Part shown: one piece after another, positions 33,355 through 41,491 of the stretch
Position numbering within the stretch: position 1 is the stretch's first letter
Layout: every line of letters starts with the position of its first letter
NCBI GenBank assembly: GCA_021158405.1
Contig: JAGGUP010000083.1
Span: forward strand, 1 to 42,421
Reading direction: 5' to 3'
Length of the DNA stretch: 42,421 nucleotides
Source of the DNA: Bacteroidales bacterium
GTDB lineage: Bacteria > Bacteroidota > Bacteroidia > Bacteroidales > UBA12170
Made by a program: the position numbers and the translations under genes
Notes under the pieces: generated by a model
Databases searched by the model: none
Told to the model about the DNA's origin: nothing
The model's input: only the letters and a program-made list of their open reading frames with translations

Positions 33355-33753
33355 TTAAAATCCTTTACGCATAGTATATATATCGATAGACTTCAATCTT
33401 CTTTTAACCCGGGAAAGTAATTCTTTTGGATTAAAAGGTTTGATAATATAGTCGTCAGCTCCTGTTTCAAAGCATTTAATTCGATCTTCGCTGCTCTCTT
33501 TTCCTGAAAGCATCAGTAAAGGAATATCATCGAAAAAGCCACTTGCACGTATTTGCTTAATAAATTCAAAGCCATTCATAACGGGCATCTCAATATCGCA
33601 AATAATTAAATCAGGTATAGCGCCTGTTTGCATAGATGCAAGTGCTAATTCGCCATTAATAAAAGTACTGATTTCAAATTCTTTTTTGAAAGTGTTTTCT
33701 ATGATAAAGCGGATACTTTGTTCGTCATCTATTGCAAAAATCATTTTTTTCAT
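33355..33753 (-). CDS. Single-domain response regulator
   Basis: A 132-residue receiver with all key residues: acidic pair Asp9-Asp10, phospho-accepting Asp53 (LIICDIEMP), Ser83 and Lys106 (YIIKPF). No output domain. The frame extends upstream to 33822, but the ATG at 33753 is right after an unusually strong ribosome-binding site (GGGGAGGAG, 5-6 bases before it), rare in Bacteroidota, and matches the family start. It precedes the transferase with the dead receiver, so it may act by interacting with that protein or another member of the locus. Its kinase is not in the window. Confidence 0.93.
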   Translation of the reverse strand: MKKMIFAIDDEQSIRFIIENTFKKEFEISTFINGELALASMQTGAIPDLIICDIEMPVMNGFEFIKQIRASGFFDDIPLLMLSGKESSEDRIKCFETGADDYIIKPFNPKELLSRVKRRLKSIDIYTMRKGF

Positions 33754-33843
33754 AATTCTCCTCCCCTCAATCCACAAATATATATTAATTAACGAAGTAT
33801 CACAAATGAATTTGTTAAACAAATTAACAGGATAATGTGAAGA

Positions 33844-35847
33844 TTACTTTAATTGTTCGAGTTGTTTTTGATGAAGTTGTAATTCGTCACGCAGCCTTGC
33901 AGCCTGAATAAAATCAAGCTCTTTCACGGCTGATTCCATATCTTTTCTGATCTTTCGAATGGCTTTTTCCAGCTTGGGTTTGGCTAGATAAGCAAGTGCA
34001 GGATCGGCGGCCATTGTACTGGCGTCGGGTTCAATATAAGCCATTTTTTCTATGCTTCCATCTAAAGCACTCCCCATGGGTTTAATTATGGCACTTGGGG
34101 TAATATGATGCTTTTCGTTGTAGAGCAGTTGAATTTCGCGTTTCCTTGTGGTTTCATCAATGGTTTTTTGCATCGATGCAGTTACTTTATCGGCATACAT
34201 AATAACCAAAGAGTTGAGGTTACGCGCGGCTCTACCGGCTGTTTGAGTTAAGGATCGCTCAGAACGTAGAAATCCTTCTTTGTCAGCATCTAAAATTGCA
34301 ACTAAAGAAACTTCCGGTAAATCCAAACCTTCTCGCAAAAGATTAACTCCAACAAGAACATCCACAATTCCTTGTCGTAAATTTTGCATAATCTCAACAC
34401 GATCAAGTGTATCTACATCGGAATGAATATAAGCCGTTTTAATTTTTAGATTGAGAAGATATTTACTCAGCTCTTCGGCCATTCGTTTGGTGAGTGTAGT
34501 GACTAAAACTCGCTCTTTTAAGGCGATTCTTTTTTGAACTTCATCAAGCAAATCATCAATTTGATTTTGGCTTGGACGTATTTCTATCGGAGGATCTAAA
34601 AGGCCTGTTGGTCGAATAAGTTGTTCAACAACAACGCCTTCGCTTCTTTGAAGTTCGTAGTCTGCAGGAGTGGCACTTACATAAATAGTTTGAGTACTTA
34701 TGGCTTCGAATTCTTCAAATTTCAAAGGCCGATTGTCTAAGGCCGAAGGCAAACGAAATCCATATTCTACCAGATTTTGTTTGCGCGATCGATCGCCTCC
34801 ATACATGGCTCTAACCTGAGGAATAGTCACATGCGATTCATCAATTATGGTTAGGTAATCTTCCGGAAAATAATCAAGCAGGCAAAAGGGTCTGCTTCCC
34901 GCTTTTCTCCCATCAAAATAACGCGAATAATTTTCGATGCCTGAGCAATAACCCAGTTCTTTGAGCATCTCAATATCGTAGGTAACCCGATCTTCCAATC
35001 GTTTTGCAGACAAGGGATCTTGCGCTTCTTTAAAATAATCGACTTGCTTAAATAAATCGTCTTGTATCTCTATAATCGCTGATTTCATTTTGTCTTTCGT
35101 GGTGACAAAAATATTGGCAGGATAAATAGTAATCTGATCCATTTGGTTTATGGTCTTGCCATTTTCAGGATCCATCTGCTCCAACGATTCGATTTCATTT
35201 CCCCAGAATCCTATTCTAAAAGCAGTATCGGCGTAAGCTGGATAAACATCTAAAGTATCGCCTTTTACACGGAAAGTTCCTCTGGAAAATTGAGCTTCAG
35301 TTCGCGAATACAAACTATCAACCAAGCGCAGAAGTAATTTATTTCGTTCAATTTTATCTCCTGTCTTTAGTAAAATAACATTTTCCGTAAAATCTTCAGG
35401 ATTTCCAATGCCATAGATGCAAGAAACCGATGAGACAACAATAACATCTCTACGTCCCGAAAGAAGTGCAGAAGAAGCACTCAAACGAAGCTTTTCAATT
35501 TCATCGTTTATGCTCAAATCCTTTTCAATGTATGTGTTAGAGCTTGGAAGATAAGCCTCTGGTTGATAGTAATCGTAATAGGAAACAAAATATTCTACCG
35601 CATTATCAGGAAAAAACTGCGTAAATTCACTATAAAGTTGAGCTGCAAGAGTTTTGTTATGCGAAAGCACCAAAACTGGTTGGTTGAGTTGTTGAATAAC
35701 ATTTGCAATGGTAAATGTCTTGCCAGATCCTGTAACTCCTAATAAAACTTGTGACTCATCACCACGTTGAAGCCCTTCAATCAATTGCTGAATAGCCTGA
35801 GGTTGGTCACCCGTTGGTTTATAAGTAGAAGTTAGTTTGAAATCCAT
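33844..35847 (-). CDS. uvrB: Excinuclease ABC subunit B
   Basis: A 667-residue UvrB, full length. Walker A GVTGSGKT (37-44), the beta-hairpin YYDYYQPEAYLP that grips damaged DNA, the DESHV motif, helicase motifs through QTAGRAARN, and a C-terminal UVR domain (about 628-665) that contacts UvrC. It verifies damage in nucleotide excision repair. The -7 box TATTTTTG lies 20 bases before its ATG. The polysaccharide locus begins 91 bases after its stop. Confidence 0.99.
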   Translation of the reverse strand: MDFKLTSTYKPTGDQPQAIQQLIEGLQRGDESQVLLGVTGSGKTFTIANVIQQLNQPVLVLSHNKTLAAQLYSEFTQFFPDNAVEYFVSYYDYYQPEAYLPSSNTYIEKDLSINDEIEKLRLSASSALLSGRRDVIVVSSVSCIYGIGNPEDFTENVILLKTGDKIERNKLLLRLVDSLYSRTEAQFSRGTFRVKGDTLDVYPAYADTAFRIGFWGNEIESLEQMDPENGKTINQMDQITIYPANIFVTTKDKMKSAIIEIQDDLFKQVDYFKEAQDPLSAKRLEDRVTYDIEMLKELGYCSGIENYSRYFDGRKAGSRPFCLLDYFPEDYLTIIDESHVTIPQVRAMYGGDRSRKQNLVEYGFRLPSALDNRPLKFEEFEAISTQTIYVSATPADYELQRSEGVVVEQLIRPTGLLDPPIEIRPSQNQIDDLLDEVQKRIALKERVLVTTLTKRMAEELSKYLLNLKIKTAYIHSDVDTLDRVEIMQNLRQGIVDVLVGVNLLREGLDLPEVSLVAILDADKEGFLRSERSLTQTAGRAARNLNSLVIMYADKVTASMQKTIDETTRKREIQLLYNEKHHITPSAIIKPMGSALDGSIEKMAYIEPDASTMAADPALAYLAKPKLEKAIRKIRKDMESAVKELDFIQAARLRDELQLHQKQLEQLK

Positions 35848-35866
35848 TATTCAGAATGCTTTTTTG

Positions 35867-35874
35867 CAAAAATA
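35867..35874 (-). promoter_or_regulatory. Putative -7 box of uvrB
   Basis: TATTTTTG on the minus strand, matching TAnnTTTG. No -33 TTG at the expected place. Confidence 0.45.
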
Positions 35875-35896
35875 AGAAAGAAATCGGGAGGAATCC

Positions 35897-37006
35897 TTAC
35901 TTCTCTTTAGGTAAACTAAGTGTACCTATTACAGGGTAATGATCCGACAAATTAATTTTTCCTATTTCAAATTGATGAATTTGAAAAAGCGTGTCGCTTA
36001 GGATATAATCTATGCGTAAGGCGGGCAATTTTCCATTATAGGTATTGCCATATCCTTTCCCTTTTTCAATGAAAGTATCTTTAAGTCCTTTAGCTAGCTT
36101 TTGATAGGAATAAGTTGCTGGTGTATCATTAAAATCGCCACAAATCAGAATAGGATAGGAAGTGTTTTTTATAACTTCCCTAATGTGATCCACTTGAATG
36201 TTTCGGATTTTTGAATATCGCGCAAGTTTATCGACAAGAGACAAAACTTGGTCACCCCTTTCTTCATTTTGTGTTTCATCGGATAAATTAAAAATTTCAT
36301 ACTCGTTTTTACCAAAGTGATTGGATTCTAAATGGATATTAAACAAGCGAATGGTATCATGATTGTAAACAATATCCGCAATTAAAGCATAACTTTTATC
36401 CATATAGCGTAACTCTCGCTGACTGATAATTGGATATTTGGAATATAACAACATTAAATCGACAAATTTAAATTTGCTTTTAGGTACATACCGGGTTTTA
36501 GCATAATAGGGCATACCAAGCCGATCTTGAAATTCTTCGACTGTATTTATTCCTTTAGAAGGATAGGTTTGGAACTCTTGCAAGCAAATAATCTGTGCGT
36601 TTTGATCTTCAAGATAATTTAGAATAGAAGAACGGATATTTATATCGGCGTATTTAATGTTGTTGTTGGAAAGGTTTTTCACATTGAATGATACTATCTT
36701 TATTCCTTGTTCAACAGTTTTAATTTCAGGATCTTTAAGCCGGAAATGTTTATTTAAAGTACTCAGTCCAATGAGAATGGCCAATAAGGAATAAAGAAAG
36801 TTTTTATTAGTTAGGAGCACCCATAAAATGATGAAAACAATATTTATTAATAACAAAAAGGGATATGTTAAACCTAAAATGGAAAAAGGCCAGAAGATTT
36901 GTGGTGGGATATAAGGCGATAAATAAGTCAAGAGTAGCAGAGAAACAAAAAGCTGGTTAATCCACAGGAAAAGACGGAAACGATATTTGTGTTTTGTTTT
37001 TGCCAT
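35897..37006 (-). CDS. Membrane-anchored endonuclease/exonuclease/phosphatase-family protein
   Basis: A 369-residue protein with three N-terminal helices (about 12-88) and an EEP hydrolase domain. Visible catalytic motifs are VSFNVKNLS, ICLQEFQ (Glu), NIHLESNH, ICGDFNDTP (Asp/Asn), RIDYIL and LSDHYPV (Asp-His). The domain should face the periplasm. EEP proteins cut phosphodiesters in DNA, lipids or inositol phosphates; the substrate is not known. A TAGATTTG box (37011-37018) lies only four bases before the ATG, which would give an almost leaderless mRNA if used. Confidence 0.9.
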   Translation of the reverse strand: MAKTKHKYRFRLFLWINQLFVSLLLLTYLSPYIPPQIFWPFSILGLTYPFLLLINIVFIILWVLLTNKNFLYSLLAILIGLSTLNKHFRLKDPEIKTVEQGIKIVSFNVKNLSNNNIKYADINIRSSILNYLEDQNAQIICLQEFQTYPSKGINTVEEFQDRLGMPYYAKTRYVPKSKFKFVDLMLLYSKYPIISQRELRYMDKSYALIADIVYNHDTIRLFNIHLESNHFGKNEYEIFNLSDETQNEERGDQVLSLVDKLARYSKIRNIQVDHIREVIKNTSYPILICGDFNDTPATYSYQKLAKGLKDTFIEKGKGYGNTYNGKLPALRIDYILSDTLFQIHQFEIGKINLSDHYPVIGTLSLPKEK

Positions 37007-37041
37007 TACACAAATCTAATAAAAATGTCGGAATAAGGCAT

Positions 37042-37079
37042 AAAAAAAGAGGAGTTGGCGACCATGCACGCCAGCTCCT
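37042..37079 (-). terminator. Strong terminator before the EEP gene
   Basis: On the minus strand AGGAGCTGGCG and CGCCAACTCCT pair over eleven positions (one mismatch) around an eight-base loop and lead through C into seven T. It ends either the rhomboid unit or a short transcript starting at about 37176. Confidence 0.9.
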
Positions 37080-37176
37080 ATAAACGCTATCTATTTATTC
37101 TAAACCTATGAGAAAGTTCAACACTAAATTGGTTTTTTAAATTCTTTTAATTGTCGAAAGCCTGTTCTCGATTTTC
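37042..37176 (-). ncRNA. Candidate small RNA, about 135 nt
   Basis: Within the longest gene-free stretch (37007-37292) a two-element promoter reads on the minus strand: TTG (37211-37213), 21 bases, then TATCTTTG (37182-37189), the same arrangement as the rplS promoter. Transcription from about 37176 would end at the strong terminator at 37042. No frame with a start codon longer than a few residues is seen in it. I do not recognise the family; 6S RNA is conceivable by size, but I see no long rod-like pairing. Confidence 0.45.
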
Positions 37177-37181
37177 TTTTA

Positions 37182-37213
37182 CAAAGATAGGTTCGGTAGT
37201 AATCCTCCACCAA
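37182..37213 (-). promoter_or_regulatory. Promoter of the candidate small RNA
   Basis: -7 TATCTTTG (37182-37189) and -33 TTG (37211-37213) with a 21-base spacer, minus strand. Confidence 0.5.
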
Positions 37214-37292
37214 GTTTAATTAATTAAAAAAGGATGAAAAAGAATGAAAATCTGTCCATAATATGGAAAGTGTTCAAAATAGGAGAGGTCGT

Positions 37293-38243
37293 TTATTTTT
37301 TATTGCTAGCATCAAAAAGCTGTGCTTTTTCTTTTGCAGAAAGACTTTCATAACCCGACTTCTTAATTTTTTCTAAAATTTCGTCAATGGAAGCTTGTTC
37401 CTCAGCTTTTTTGCGTAAATAATCAGCATCATCTGTTGGTTTTGGATTATTATACACATTTTTGAATCTTTGCTTGGGTTTCTTGAACCAATTAAAAACT
37501 GAAGGGAAATTTAATTTATCAAAGAAAGAGCCAATATTCCTCCCTTTTTTCAAATAATAAACAAATAAAAAGCCATAAAGTACTCCTCCTAAATGGCCTA
37601 TATGTCCACCTGCATTTCCATTTTGTATATTTAAAACATCCAATACAATTATGATTAGAGCGATATATTTTAACGGAACTCTTCCAAATAAAAACAATTG
37701 TAGTTTAAGGTTTGGAGCTTGTGTAGCACTCGCTGCAAAAATGGCCAGAACGGATGCCGATGATCCTAATAAGATTGCATTTCCAACATTTAAATTAAAA
37801 GCAGGGAAAAGATTGAAGGAAAGGATATATAAAAGAGCTCCACTTAAACCGCCTAGAAAATAAGTGGTGACAAGCATTTTTGAACTTAAATAATTAATGA
37901 AAATTTGCCCTCCAATATACAAAACCATCATATTAAAAAGTAAATGGAGTAGTCCTTCCTGAACGAACATATACGTTATTAAAGTCCAAGGTTTGATAAG
38001 CAAAGCACTCAAGTCTGCAGGCAGCGAAAGCCAATAAACCAAGCGTGAAACACCATTTGTCTGAACAAAGGATTGATCCAACGAAAATAGAAAAAGAATT
38101 AAATTTACCAGATTGATGAATAAAAAGATCAAAATATTCACCAAGATAAGGTTGGATAAAGCAGACTTTTGCATAAAAAAACGCTTGATATCAGCCCAAT
38201 ATTCTTTGGGCTGTTTCTGGTAAGGGTTTGATGCACTGTACAT
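37293..38243 (-). CDS. Rhomboid-family intramembrane serine protease (second of pair)
   Basis: A 316-residue protein with six or seven helices. Catalytic Ser162 is in LLGSSASVLAIF (the usual GASG is GSSA here) and catalytic His217 is in GHIGHLGGVLYG; HLLFNMMVLY provides the oxyanion-side motif. The C-terminal 85 residues form a charged cytoplasmic tail ending in a short helical segment (DEILEKIKKSGYESLSAKEKAQLFD). The frame is open to 38270, but the ATG at 38243 overlaps the upstream stop (TAATG) and has an AGGGAGG ribosome-binding site, so it is preferred. Co-transcribed with the other rhomboid gene. Confidence 0.92.
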   Translation of the reverse strand: MYSASNPYQKQPKEYWADIKRFFMQKSALSNLILVNILIFLFINLVNLILFLFSLDQSFVQTNGVSRLVYWLSLPADLSALLIKPWTLITYMFVQEGLLHLLFNMMVLYIGGQIFINYLSSKMLVTTYFLGGLSGALLYILSFNLFPAFNLNVGNAILLGSSASVLAIFAASATQAPNLKLQLFLFGRVPLKYIALIIIVLDVLNIQNGNAGGHIGHLGGVLYGFLFVYYLKKGRNIGSFFDKLNFPSVFNWFKKPKQRFKNVYNNPKPTDDADYLRKKAEEQASIDEILEKIKKSGYESLSAKEKAQLFDASNKK

Positions 38244-39094
38244 TAGTATAACCTCCCTTTCTTTTTCCAATAAGTAATCAGTAAAAAGCCGAAAACCATT
38301 CCTCCCAGATGTGCAAAATGAGCCACATTATCGTTTGGGTTGTTTGATATTCCAGAATACAGTTCAAAAGCTCCGTAAAGAATTACAAACCACTTGGCCT
38401 TAATTGGAATAGCAAAATAAAGATAGATTACAGAATTAGGGAACATCATTCCAAAAGCAAGCAAAATGCCAAAAACGGCTCCACTAGCTCCAACTACAGT
38501 ATGTGCATTTAAAAAGTCGATGCGATATTGCTCCATAAAACGAATGCTTTCCTGGAGTGCTTGTGTTGGATTGTTGGCTATTAGCCTATTGTACTCATTA
38601 GCAAAAGCATTGAAATTATTTTGTATATCGTAACTTCCGATTTGGAAGAATTCAGAATTCCTAAACTCTACAAATGAAGGTATACTTGGATTGTTCAAGA
38701 AGAAATCGATAGCTTGAAGTGTAGGTGCCAGTTGAAAATGTATCCAAAAAGTATATACTATTCCAGCGCCTAAACCTGTAACTAGGTAATATATGAGAAA
38801 TTTTTTGCTACCCCAAACATTTTCAAGTGCATTTCCAAACATCCAAAGTGCAAACATATTGAACAGAATATGTGAATAATTCTGGGTGCTATGCATAAAC
38901 ATATAAGTCACATATTGAAAGGGCTTGAAGTCCTCTGCACCAATATAATGGAGACCTAATAAATTGTTTAGGTCGTATTTAAAAGCGGCGCCAACACCTA
39001 TGGCGGCTAAAAAGAAAAGGCCATTAATAATAAGCAAATTCTTAACTACAGGTGGCAAAATGCCAAATTTATTGGGTCTGAATTGTTGATTCAT
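38243..39094 (-). CDS. Rhomboid-family intramembrane serine protease (first of pair)
   Basis: A 283-residue rhomboid with intact catalytic motifs GASGAVFG (Ser) and VAHFAHLGG (His), plus HILFNMFALWMFG. Unusually, a loop of about 80 polar residues (from about 120 to 200, with repeated Asn and Phe) is inserted between the third and fourth helices. It is coupled to the next rhomboid gene through TAATG. Such enzymes cut single-helix membrane proteins; substrates are not known. Confidence 0.93.
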   Translation of the reverse strand: MNQQFRPNKFGILPPVVKNLLIINGLFFLAAIGVGAAFKYDLNNLLGLHYIGAEDFKPFQYVTYMFMHSTQNYSHILFNMFALWMFGNALENVWGSKKFLIYYLVTGLGAGIVYTFWIHFQLAPTLQAIDFFLNNPSIPSFVEFRNSEFFQIGSYDIQNNFNAFANEYNRLIANNPTQALQESIRFMEQYRIDFLNAHTVVGASGAVFGILLAFGMMFPNSVIYLYFAIPIKAKWFVILYGAFELYSGISNNPNDNVAHFAHLGGMVFGFLLITYWKKKGRLY

Positions 39095-39126
39095 TCAATT
39101 TAAATTTTAATAATCACTTGTGAAGC

Positions 39127-39145
39127 AAAATGCTTGCCACAAGCA
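39127..39145 (-). terminator. Possible terminator of mutL
   Basis: TGCTTG and CAAGCA pair (six pairs, three-base loop) and are followed on the minus strand by TTTT. Short, so only moderate support; it lies 12 bases after the mutL stop. Confidence 0.5.
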
Positions 39146-39156
39146 CAAATATTTTT

Positions 39157-40971
39157 TTAGTGAAACTTTTCGTCAAGTTCTTGTGTTCCTATAATCTTAA
39201 TAATAGTTTGCCCTCCAGGCGATTTGTCAGGGATTTGACATGAAAAAAGTTCATTTATCAATTGTGTCATTTCTTCTGTTTTCAAACGTTGCCCTGTCTT
39301 AATGGCAAGTTGCCGAGCCATACTTTTTGCAAAGTTTATTTTACGATCCTGATCAAAATCTTTAAGCATTTTATGGTTTTCAATGATTTGTTCAAGGATA
39401 TTTTGAATTTGACTTTCTTTTACTTCGGGAGGTGTTCCATTGGCCACGTAATTTTGTTGATTGAAAGGCTCTATATCGAAACCAATTTCTTTTAAATCGG
39501 GGAGCAATTGTTTAATAATTTCACTATCGCTTACTGTAAAGTGAAGTTGAATGGGGAAGAGTAATTGTTGGGAGGTGCTTTTTCCTAATCGGAATTGCTC
39601 AAGGTAGTTCTCAAACAAAATGCGTTCGTGAGCAAGTTGTTGATTTATAACCATCAAACCTGATTTTACGGAAGTAATAATGTATTTTAAACCACTTTGT
39701 ACAACATTTTGTTTGTTTTCTTCAGCTTCTACTTGAGGTGAGTTTTCAAAAGGGACAGGAGTCTCACTTTCTAGAGAATTTTCTAATTGTGGAGCATATA
39801 TTTTCTCCCAATGAGGTAAATTGATGTCTTTTTCTTTTTGATAAGAAGACATTGGTTTTGAGCTGTTTTCAAAAGGGTTATAATTCGGATTGATTTTAAT
39901 TTGAGGCGGATGAATGGGTCGATCGGCAGGAAAATCGAAATTCAAACTAGGTTCCGTTTCAAAATCTAGAGCAGGTGTTAAATTGTTTTCTGCTAAAGCT
40001 TTTTTTATCGACGACCCTAAAACAGCATATATCAATCGTTTATCGATAAAGTTAACTTCTACTTTTGTAGGGTGAATATTGACATCGATAGATTTTGGAT
40101 CCACATCAATAAAGATAAAATAGCTAGGAACAGCATTTTCCGGAATTAATTCCTGAAACGTATTAGCGACTGCATGATGAAAATAAGGATGTTTTATAAA
40201 GCGGTTGTTAGCAAAGAAAAACTGCTCTCCACGTGTTTTTTTTGCAAATTCAGGTTTGCCAATATACCCGGAAATAGTTACGTGAGCCGATTCCTGTTTT
40301 AATGGAACTAATCGCTCTTTATAATTGGCTCCGAAAACACTTATAATGCGTTGTTTTAGATTTGATGTCTTTAGCTGGAACAAGATTTGTCCATTATTGT
40401 AAAAAGTATAGGCAACATCTGGACTTGTAAGTGCAACTCGTTGAAATTCATCAATAATATGCCTGAGTTCGGCCGTATTTGATTTTAAAAAATTACGACG
40501 AGCCGGTACATTATAGAATAAGTTTTTAACTAAAATGGAAGTGCCGGTTTGATGCTGACAAGAATTTTGAGAAACAACTTCGGAGCCTTCAATTAAAATG
40601 CTTGTTCCTAATTCACTGTCAGGCTGTTTTGTTTTTAATTCTACATGAGCTATAGCAGCAATCGAAGCCATTGCTTCTCCACGAAAACCCATAGTATGAA
40701 GGGAAAACAGATCGTCGGCAGTTTTTATTTTTGATGTAGCGTGCTTTTCAAAACAAAGACGTGCATCTGTTTCTGACATGCCAAAACCATTATCAACAAC
40801 CTGAACTAGCGTTTTTCCGGCTTCTTTAATAATCAGGCTAATTTCAGTTGCACCGGCATCCAGCGCATTTTCGAGTAATTCTTTTACAACAGAGGCAGGT
40901 CGCTGAATTACTTCACCGGCAGCTATCTGATTCGCAACTGAGTCGGGTAATAGTTGAATGATATCCGCCAT
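39157..40971 (-). CDS. mutL: DNA mismatch repair protein MutL
   Basis: A 604-residue MutL. The N-terminal GHKL ATPase has ELLENALDAGATEI (motif I), DNGFGM (motif II) and GFRGEAMASIAAI (motif III). A variable linker (about 330-425) precedes the C-terminal dimerisation domain. In MutL proteins that nick DNA this carries DQHA(x2)E(x4)E; here the matching segment is NQQLAHERILFE (443-454), keeping both Glu but losing the Asp, His and Ala. It couples MutS mismatch recognition to strand removal. The ATG overlaps the preceding stop (TAATG). Confidence 0.97.
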   Translation of the reverse strand: MADIIQLLPDSVANQIAAGEVIQRPASVVKELLENALDAGATEISLIIKEAGKTLVQVVDNGFGMSETDARLCFEKHATSKIKTADDLFSLHTMGFRGEAMASIAAIAHVELKTKQPDSELGTSILIEGSEVVSQNSCQHQTGTSILVKNLFYNVPARRNFLKSNTAELRHIIDEFQRVALTSPDVAYTFYNNGQILFQLKTSNLKQRIISVFGANYKERLVPLKQESAHVTISGYIGKPEFAKKTRGEQFFFANNRFIKHPYFHHAVANTFQELIPENAVPSYFIFIDVDPKSIDVNIHPTKVEVNFIDKRLIYAVLGSSIKKALAENNLTPALDFETEPSLNFDFPADRPIHPPQIKINPNYNPFENSSKPMSSYQKEKDINLPHWEKIYAPQLENSLESETPVPFENSPQVEAEENKQNVVQSGLKYIITSVKSGLMVINQQLAHERILFENYLEQFRLGKSTSQQLLFPIQLHFTVSDSEIIKQLLPDLKEIGFDIEPFNQQNYVANGTPPEVKESQIQNILEQIIENHKMLKDFDQDRKINFAKSMARQLAIKTGQRLKTEEMTQLINELFSCQIPDKSPGGQTIIKIIGTQELDEKFH

Positions 40972-41231
40972 TATTTCAAAATAAAATAAAGTATAATAAT
41001 TAGAGCGAAAAGGTAAAAATAAAGAGCGTATTTTTTCGATTTTGATCTTATTCGATCATCACGTCTCCATTTCATTTGAATTTCTTTTCGAATATCTATA
41101 CGATCAGGATTTTTTATTTTGTCTTCTATTTCTGCTTTTCGTTTTGCTTCTGCTTCTTTCTTCTCATCATAAAAACGAGTTTTAAAGGAGAATTGCTTGG
41201 GTTTCTGTACTTTATTAAATGTTACCTTCAT
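40971..41231 (-). CDS. Small tail-anchored membrane protein
   Basis: An 86-residue, very basic and charged protein (KKEAEAKRKAEIEDKI, KEIQMKWRRDDRIRSKSKK) with one C-terminal membrane helix (about 68-85). It ends on the mutL start (TAATG overlap), so it is translated with mutL. Similar small proteins precede mutL in other Bacteroidota, as far as I recall; no function is known. Confidence 0.75.
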   Translation of the reverse strand: MKVTFNKVQKPKQFSFKTRFYDEKKEAEAKRKAEIEDKIKNPDRIDIRKEIQMKWRRDDRIRSKSKKYALYFYLFALIIILYFILK

Positions 41232-41431
41232 TTTAGAATCAAATATTTAAAAACGTATTCAATTAAGTTTGACTGAATTTCCTGCTGCAAATTTATTGAA
41301 TATTTTCGAGCTTCCTCTATCAGTCTTCTAAAATCGTAAAACACATCTAAATTAAACGCAATGAACGCTCCCGAAGGGATACCTATGGCAAAAGCATTAA
41401 ATGGCAGCCGTATAAAAAAAGACCCACACAA
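41228..41431 (-). CDS. Doubtful 67-residue reading frame before the mutL unit
   Basis: The frame overlaps the next gene by four bases, as real operon members do, and encodes a hydrophobic first half and a helical second half (DFRRLIEEARKYSINLQQEI). However it has no ATG: the furthest start is a TTG lying inside the terminator of the upstream gene. A GTG about halfway would give under 40 residues. It may be a remnant or non-coding. A TAAATTTG box (41288-41295, minus strand) inside it could be the promoter of the mutL unit. Confidence 0.25.
   Translation of the reverse strand: MCGSFFIRLPFNAFAIGIPSGAFIAFNLDVFYDFRRLIEEARKYSINLQQEIQSNLIEYVFKYLILK
41288..41295 (-). promoter_or_regulatory. Possible -7 box of the mutL unit
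   Basis: TAAATTTG on the minus strand, 56 bases before the ATG of the small membrane protein; no -33 TTG seen. Confidence 0.35.
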
Positions 41432-41447
41432 AAAAGCATGAGTCTTT
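41414..41447 (-). terminator. Terminator of the T9SS protein gene
   Basis: On the minus strand AAAGACTCA pairs with TGGGTCTTT (one mismatch) around a loop of about twelve bases and continues into a T-run (seven T in all). It begins 45 bases after the stop at 41492. Confidence 0.7.
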
Positions 41448-41491
41448 AAAGAATTTAAGTGGTGTTTGCTTTTTCTAAATCATAGCGATAC

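Noticed and set aside
33754-33822. Longer N-terminus for the response regulator starting at 33822
   Set aside because: The strong ribosome-binding site and the receiver fold both place the start at 33753.
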